Shown here piece after piece: positions 59,039 to 64,000 of a stretch of DNA of 64,000 nucleotides (positions are counted from its first letter, which is position 1; each line of letters opens with the position of its first letter). Below the pieces are notes generated by a model, which worked only from the letters and a program-made list of their open reading frames with translations, searched no databases and was not told where the DNA came from. The position numbers were made by a program, and so were the translations under genes. The DNA comes from Lophium mytilinum (lineage: Eukaryota > Ascomycota > Dothideomycetes > Mytilinidiales > Mytilinidiaceae), in contig MU004200.1 of NCBI GenBank assembly GCA_010093605.1, positions 378,155 through 442,154 of the forward strand. The letters are read 5' to 3'.

Positions 59039-61007
59039 ATGCCGACCTTGAACCCGTTCAAAAAACATGACGTCTCCGAGTTTCCCGGCGTCCTGATTCC
59101 AATGCAGCAAGCTCACCATCGTGCATCAATCGGGTCGAATGGATTAGAAAAGGCCGAGAGCAGCGACAGCACTGGTGACTATGTCGTTCGCGGACTGACC
59201 CTGGAGAGTCTTAGAGCTGAAGTCGAAGCGGATTTATCGACTGCGGGACTCAATTCAGCCTACGATCGTACGTCTCGCGACTCAACCGGCAGTCTTTCGC
59301 AATGATAGATAACTCCTTGGAAAAGTGTGGAACGACATCTAACGTTGACAGGCAAATCAAAGGTCATTAACAAAGCTATTCAGGACATTGGAATGGGTCG
59401 CTATCAATGGGAATTATTCGTTCTTTGCGGCTTTGGCTGGTTGGCTGATAAGTATGCTTTCCATTCCGCCCATGCGAAATATTACTAACTAGCTTATAGT
59501 CTCTGGCTGCAGGTATTTTGTCTGTTTGCAACGCGCTTGTTACCCATACTTATCATTATATAATATAGGGCGTGGCACTGACCCTTCCTCAACTCGCTCT
59601 CGAGTTTGGAGTAAGTAGTAGTGAGATCAGGTATACGACTCTGGCCCTGTTCGTCGGCCTCTGCCTTGGTGCGAGCTTCTGGGGTATCGCTTCCGATATC
59701 ATTGGTCGTCGTCTTGCTTTCAACACGACATTGTTTCTTGCCGGAGTGTTTGGATTGGCCGCCGGTGGGGGCCCTGACTGGGTTGGTACCGCTGCTCTTT
59801 TCGCGTGCCTAGGGCTAGGTGTCGGAGGCAACCTTCCCGTTGATGGGGCCCTGTTTCTGGAGTTCCTTCCCTTCGCTTCTGGCAATCTCCTCACATTGCT
59901 TTCTGTTTGGTGGCCGGTGGGCCAATTGATTGCATCCTTAAGTACGTATTCTGAAACCCCCGCTCCGTAGTCACGTTGCTGACATGGATTAAAGTTGCGT
60001 GGGGCTTAATCCCAAACTTTTCGTGCCCGGCTACGACACCATCTGGCGACGTCACTCCCACTTGCGCAGCTACTGGAGGAGCCCAGCCTTGTTGTTCCCG
60101 AGAAAGTAATTGGGGATGGCGATACTTTGTTCTGACTCTCGGAGCCCTAACCTTCCTCATGTTCATCTGTCGATTCTTTTTCTTTCACCTTTTCGAGTCT
60201 CCGAAGTTCCTCCTTTCCAGAGGCCGCCAAGCCGAGGCCGTCGCCGTGGTACATGGGATCGCACATCACAACAAGTCACAAACATGGCTTACCGAACACA
60301 TTTTAAACGCCATCGGTGGAGACCCGGAAGTAGTCACCGATTTGAAACTCAGCACTGTTGATATCGTCAAACGCTCTCTTAGCAAATTCTCTGCGCAAAG
60401 AATTGGCCCTCTTTTCAGCAGTAAAAGGCTAGGAATTACCACGGTCTTAATCTGGTTCCAATGGACGACCATCGGAATGGCCTACCCTCTCTTCAATGCG
60501 TTTTTGCCCCAATATCTGGCCAATTCAGGAGGCGATCAAGTTACTTCCACCGCAATCGTCTATCGCAACTACGCAATCGCGTCTATCGTCGGCGTTCCTG
60601 GCAGCATCATGGCGTGCTATACCGTCGACATCAAGCACATAGGCCGTAAAGGTACTATGGCTATCGCAACTGTGATCACAGGCATCTTCATCTTCCTTTT
60701 CACAGTTTCTAGCGATCCAGACTTCCAACTCGCTTTCACATGCCTCGAGTCTTTCTTCCAGAATATCATGTACGGCGTGCTATATGCGTACACCCCTGAG
60801 GTCTTCCCAGCACCAAACCGTGGGACCGGAACAGGGATATCAAGCTTCTTGAATCGCATCGCGGGCTTATGTGCTCCTCTTGTCGCTATCAATGCGGGAA
60901 GTTCGAATCCCAAAGCACCTATCTACGCATCTGGGGGTTTGTTCATTGCAGCATTCATCAGTATGCTTCTGCTACCTATTGAGACAAGAGGCAAGCAGAG
61001 TTTGTAA
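59039..61007 (+). CDS. MFS transporter, sugar/SV2-like
   Basis: Twelve-span major facilitator. Five exons (59039-59267, 59352-59451, 59500-59512, 59569-59941, 59995-61007) give 575 aa. Exon 3 is a 13-nt micro-exon that completes LADNLWLQGVALTLPQL across TM1. A ~100-residue cytosolic N-terminus precedes GMGRYQWELFVLCGFGWLAD. The loop 2-3 signature is GIASDIIGRR; FESPKFLLSRGR follows TM6, and the second half has the parallel DIKHIGRKGTM and TPEVFPAPNRGTGTG. The last two motifs resemble the SV2/sugar-porter branch seen in many fungal genomes. The substrate cannot be told from sequence. Confidence 0.92.
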
Positions 61008-61746
61008 ATGGGGAATACAAGAGTGGCACGCCACTAAGACATAATTTTAGATGCACCGTTATGTCACCACTCCGATTTCACTCTTGTTCGCGTACCTAGA
61101 GCCAAGTAAGTACATGAACAAGGTAGCCTTTGGCATATCACGTGAACGACCTTTGATTAGCTCAATGTCATTTTTAATATCAGAGTCAGCTTCAGCAAGT
61201 GACTCCCATAATCTCAAACATTTCGCCTGATGGATTGGAAATATCCTACTGATCTACTAGTCCTCATCGTCGTTCTTGTCATTGTGCTCTTTCATTCCTC
61301 GGAAGATTTCCCTCGCATTCTCCTTCTTCCTTCCACGGCTCGATCTGGGCCAAATATTACATCTTTTAGAGACCCCTCAACAGTTTCTTTCAGTGCTCTG
61401 TACTTCGAGACTTCCTGCGCGAGTCATGCTTCGCTTGAGATATTTGTCGGGAGCTGCACAGGCCACTCTCTCCCACTCCTACATCAGCATCATCATCATC
61501 ATCATCATTCAACACATCACGTACATGGTCTACATCACCTTAGTTCGTGGTAGAAGCGTGATAGCTTGCTTGGCCTATTCAAACGGCTTTGGATTGCCAG
61601 GTTATGTGGAATGGGGCCTGGCCTCACTCCTCACTTCGGGCTTAGCGCGTCACTAGCGTGGCTTGGCATGTTATGGTTCTTAAGCTTTCTCTCGACCTGC
61701 TTCCTTCAAATACTCGTCACCCCACTCTTCACTCATCATCTCAACC
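61008..61746. promoter_or_regulatory. Upstream region of the unrecognised Lys/Glu-rich gene
   Basis: 739 bp. It contains a CAT microsatellite (CATCAGCATCATCATCATCA-type, about 61482-61510). No gene seen. Confidence 0.45.
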
Positions 61747-62994
61747 ATGAAGAGCGAGACTAAGCCAGAAGCTGCAGCTTCTGCAGCCACGAAGAGCGAC
61801 ATCGAGACCGATATCAAACCAGAACCTGAAGTCTCTGGCTCCGAAGCAATGCCACCAAAATCGAACCCGTCGGAACAGGAGAACGGCAAGGGAAAGAAAA
61901 AGAAGAACGGAAAGGGCAAGGAGAAGGCGACCACAGAGAGCGCCATGGAGGACGAGACCAAGCCAGAACCTGCAGTGTCTGCAGCCACAGAGAGCACCCT
62001 GGAGGACGTCGAGCGCTTCAGTACAGCTAGCGAACCCGTGCCGACACTCGACTTCTTTCGTGAGGGCGACAACATCCGCAAGCGCTTCCAGTCCTTTCCA
62101 AAGCTTGAGGGCCGTGGTGGTATGTTCATTCTCTCACTCCTGATCCCTGTGCCAGTCATTGCTAACAAACTGGGACTAGTGGATACGCCGGGACCTAGAC
62201 GTAAGCTCTGCACGCCAAAGTTCCAGAAGACGCTGCTCAATGGGCTGGCAGAGATTCTCAGCTACTACCAGCTCCCTTCGGAGAAGTTCAGCTTTAAGGA
62301 TCGCAACAATCTTCTGGCGATCTCGATTGTCACCATCCGCGAGACTAAGCGAATCAAGAACTGCGACGCACTCTGGGTCTTGCCCAGCCACCAGAAAATC
62401 TTCTGCGACGCTGCCGTGCCAATCTACAAACAGCTTTGCATCATGTCGTTGGCATGGACCCGGAATACAGACTTCTACCCCCCCAAGGAACTCTTCCAAC
62501 GAAAAGATTGGAAACAGTATCTCGCATCTGAGGAACCTCGCTCCCAGTCCAGTTCCTATGCGCAGACTCTTCCCGCTGCTGCCATAGCCATCCGCAATCA
62601 ATGGCTGGCAGCCTTCGAGGGCGTGGCGGCGCAGTCAACAAGAATCAAGCCAGGCGACTCCGAGAGCACCCGCGAGTGGAAGAATAAGCTTCGTGAATCC
62701 TATGAGGATGCTCTCCCAGATTACGACGAAGGGTACCTGAAAACGTCGCTTCAAGGAACAGAAGTGAGAGAAGTGGAGTCATTCGACGACACGAAGAGCT
62801 CCGGAAGTAGCGGCTATCGATCATTGTATCATCTGAACCAACTAGCCAACAAGTACAACCCGGGACTCGAAAATGTGGATTTTGGTCCGGAAGACGGTGA
62901 GGATAAGAGAACTATAGACTTGGTCACCTGGCCGAAAGCTCCGGTCCCTGGTGACGACGATCTGGGCGGATTCAAGGGTGGTGACCCCAAGTAG
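61747..62994 (+). CDS. Unrecognised protein, Lys/Glu/Pro-rich N-terminus
   Basis: I do not recognise the family. A probable intron (62120-62179, with GTATGT, GCTAAC and ACTAG) splits two exons giving 395 aa; the 60 nt are stop-free and in frame, so a 415-aa unspliced form would also be open. The N-terminal ~100 residues are disordered, with a duplicated segment (ETKPEAAASAATKS at residues 4-17 and ETKPEPAVSAATES near 63-76) and a lysine run (KGKKKKNGKGKEK). The rest is a mixed globular region with several Trp (ALWVLPSHQKIFCDAAVP, YKQLCIMSLAWTRN, DLVTWPKAPVPGDD). No HMG or alpha box. Its place between the MFS gene and the MAT fragment makes a MAT-linked gene possible, but that is position only. 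Confidence 0.62.
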   Translation: MKSETKPEAAASAATKSDIETDIKPEPEVSGSEAMPPKSNPSEQENGKGKKKKNGKGKEKATTESAMEDETKPEPAVSAATESTLEDVERFSTASEPVPTLDFFREGDNIRKRFQSFPKLEGRGGMFILSLLIPVPVIANKLGLVDTPGPRRKLCTPKFQKTLLNGLAEILSYYQLPSEKFSFKDRNNLLAISIVTIRETKRIKNCDALWVLPSHQKIFCDAAVPIYKQLCIMSLAWTRNTDFYPPKELFQRKDWKQYLASEEPRSQSSSYAQTLPAAAIAIRNQWLAAFEGVAAQSTRIKPGDSESTREWKNKLRESYEDALPDYDEGYLKTSLQGTEVREVESFDDTKSSGSSGYRSLYHLNQLANKYNPGLENVDFGPEDGEDKRTIDLVTWPKAPVPGDDDLGGFKGGDPK

Positions 62995-63744
62995 TTCAGG
63001 TTACATACTTCTCAGCAGCGGCTCTGCCAGGACAGACCCCAATTCAAAGGCCCCCAGGATGGAACGGGGGATGGGTTCTATGATTCTAACAATGAAGAGA
63101 TCTGAAGTCCCACATGTCTTTACTTTGCCGTGACCTTTTGAACTCGGGACCGTACTAGGCCAGAAGTCTAGGTATACGGATATCATTACTACTTGGCTCC
63201 AGTGTTGCTTACTCGTTACCACTGTAGGGGATAGCCTAGCTACTGAGCAGCTAATGAAGCAAGAGGCAGTCTAACATACACCACACAAAATTAACATCGC
63301 TCTTAGATCTTCGAAATCCTGGGCACACGAATAACACCACTACTTCACTCCAATGTTGCTTACTTAACACCACTGTAGGGGGTAGCCTGGCTGCTGCTTC
63401 GACCAGTATATCTTGCGCGCTCCTCAAGTTCCTGACCCGGACACTGCCCGTGCTACCTTGCCCGCGCCGCTCCCGCCGCCTCCGATCCCGAGATATAAGC
63501 CTAGGAAGGCCTTGAACGCTTAGATTACATCGCGAATCGAAGTAAGTTTCCTCGCCGCTCCCGCCGCCTCCAATCTCTGTTACTATTTAGTTCCAATGTT
63601 AATCACTCAACACCACTGTAGAGAGTAGCCTAGTAACCTTGCAGCTAGTAGGTTAATGAGCAGTCTGATTTGCATTGCTTGGAACTTAGTATGGCGCCTA
63701 GACTTCCGAAAAGTATAGGGGGCTTTACTCGTCTATCGTCGCTC
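62995..63744. other. Repeat-rich region before the MAT fragment
   Basis: No gene. It is made largely of family B repeats (63195-63660) interrupted by a CCGCTCCCGCCGCCTCC element that occurs twice (about 63467 and 63556), and a block GCCTAGGAAGGC at about 63500 that recurs at about 48737. Confidence 0.6.
63195..63660 (+). repeat. 150-bp family B, cluster 3
   Basis: The anchor TTGCTTACT occurs at 63205 and 63356, 151 bp apart, each followed by an ACCACTGTAGGGG-type core and TAGCCT. A third unit (TTAATCACTCAACACCACTG) follows after an insertion of about 90 bp. The units share GCAGTCTAACATA with the GCAGTCTAATATA of cluster 2. Confidence 0.82.
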
Positions 63745-64000
63745 GCTGGACTGTAGCTAGCTGTTCTTTATGCTTCCGCCTTCCTAATTCACACTCTTGC
63801 CTCAATTTCCCTTGCCTAATTACTCTCCATTGCTCCAAATGGCGTCCACTATTACTCACGACTCTGTCGACGGCCGGCCAACATGATCGCCCAGCAGTTC
63901 CTCACGAATGGGATGGACTCCGTCGCCTACCTTGGAGTTGACAGCCTGTCAACGGCCCGGCCAACTTGATCGCCCAGCAATTCCTTACCAATGGAATGGA
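63745..64000 (+). pseudogene. Broken duplicate of the MAT1-2-1 promoter and 5' end
   Basis: From about 63745 the sequence follows the upstream region and start of MAT1-2-1 (minus strand from about 45480 to 45260), in opposite orientation. The ATG at 63839 is kept and translates MASTITHDSVDGRP against MTSVVTQDSVEGPA; a lost base then shifts the frame and gives a stop two codons later. Beyond it the DNA still matches (ATGATCGCCCAGCAGTTC, GACTCCGTCGCCTACCTTGG). From about 63946 a second partial copy restarts at the VEGPAGMIAEQ-equivalent stretch and runs to the window end. The HMG box region is not reached. Probably nonfunctional; how far it extends cannot be seen. Confidence 0.8.

Noticed and set aside
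43000-63838. An alpha-box MAT1-1-1 gene or SLA2 in the right half
   Set aside because: No alpha-domain motif and no SLA2/ANTH-like sequence could be found on either strand.

Overview
This is eukaryotic chromosomal DNA from a filamentous ascomycete (Pezizomycotina). Support: many short introns with GTRNGT donors, CTAAC-type branch points and YAG acceptors; fungus-restricted families (Zn2Cys6 factor, Sos7, EOS1, DUF7704, Mba1); and the gene order around the mating-type locus. The class cannot be fixed from the window; a dothideomycete is my best guess. All intron positions were read by eye and kept only when splice signals, reading frame and total codon count agreed.

Left part (0.1-41 kb): compact, conserved housekeeping DNA. 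In order: phosphate permease (-), Zn2Cys6 regulator (+), kinetochore Sos7 (-), an RS-rich '38B-like' splicing protein (+), RPS9/uS4 (+), deoxyribose-phosphate aldolase (-), RPS27/eS27 (-), DUF7704 protein (-), SNX3 (+), EOS1 (-), Mba1-like (+), SUI1/eIF1 (-), Asterix (-), MED12 (+), RIM2 carrier (-), CIA30 (+), APC5 (+), COX13 (-), APN2 (+). Two of these, eS27 and Asterix, are cut into 6 and 7 small exons and give no long open reading frame; they were recovered by splicing by hand.

Middle (41-51.5 kb): the mating-type region. The run CIA30-APC5-COX13-APN2 leads to an HMG-box gene with its intron in a serine codon of the HMG box, which identifies MAT1-2-1. It is embedded in gene-poor repeat DNA: a three-copy 176-bp tandem repeat on the APN2 side, and on the other side a degenerate ~80-bp repeat array that holds a 150-bp tandem array. 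SLA2, the usual other flank, is not in the window.

Right part (51.5-64 kb): a rhodanese/TrhO-like protein (-), a WW-domain protein (+), a repeat block with an assembly gap (55481-55775) containing tandem copies that read as a protein-like motif, a carboxypeptidase S (+), an MFS transporter (+), an unrecognised Lys/Glu-rich gene (+), then more 150-bp-family repeats. At the window edge lies a broken, inverted and internally re-duplicated copy of the promoter and 5' end of MAT1-2-1. The 150-bp repeat family occurs in three clusters (46.5, 54.5 and 63.2 kb), the middle one inverted. The most unusual content is therefore this expanded, repeat-rich MAT region with a second MAT fragment about 18 kb away.
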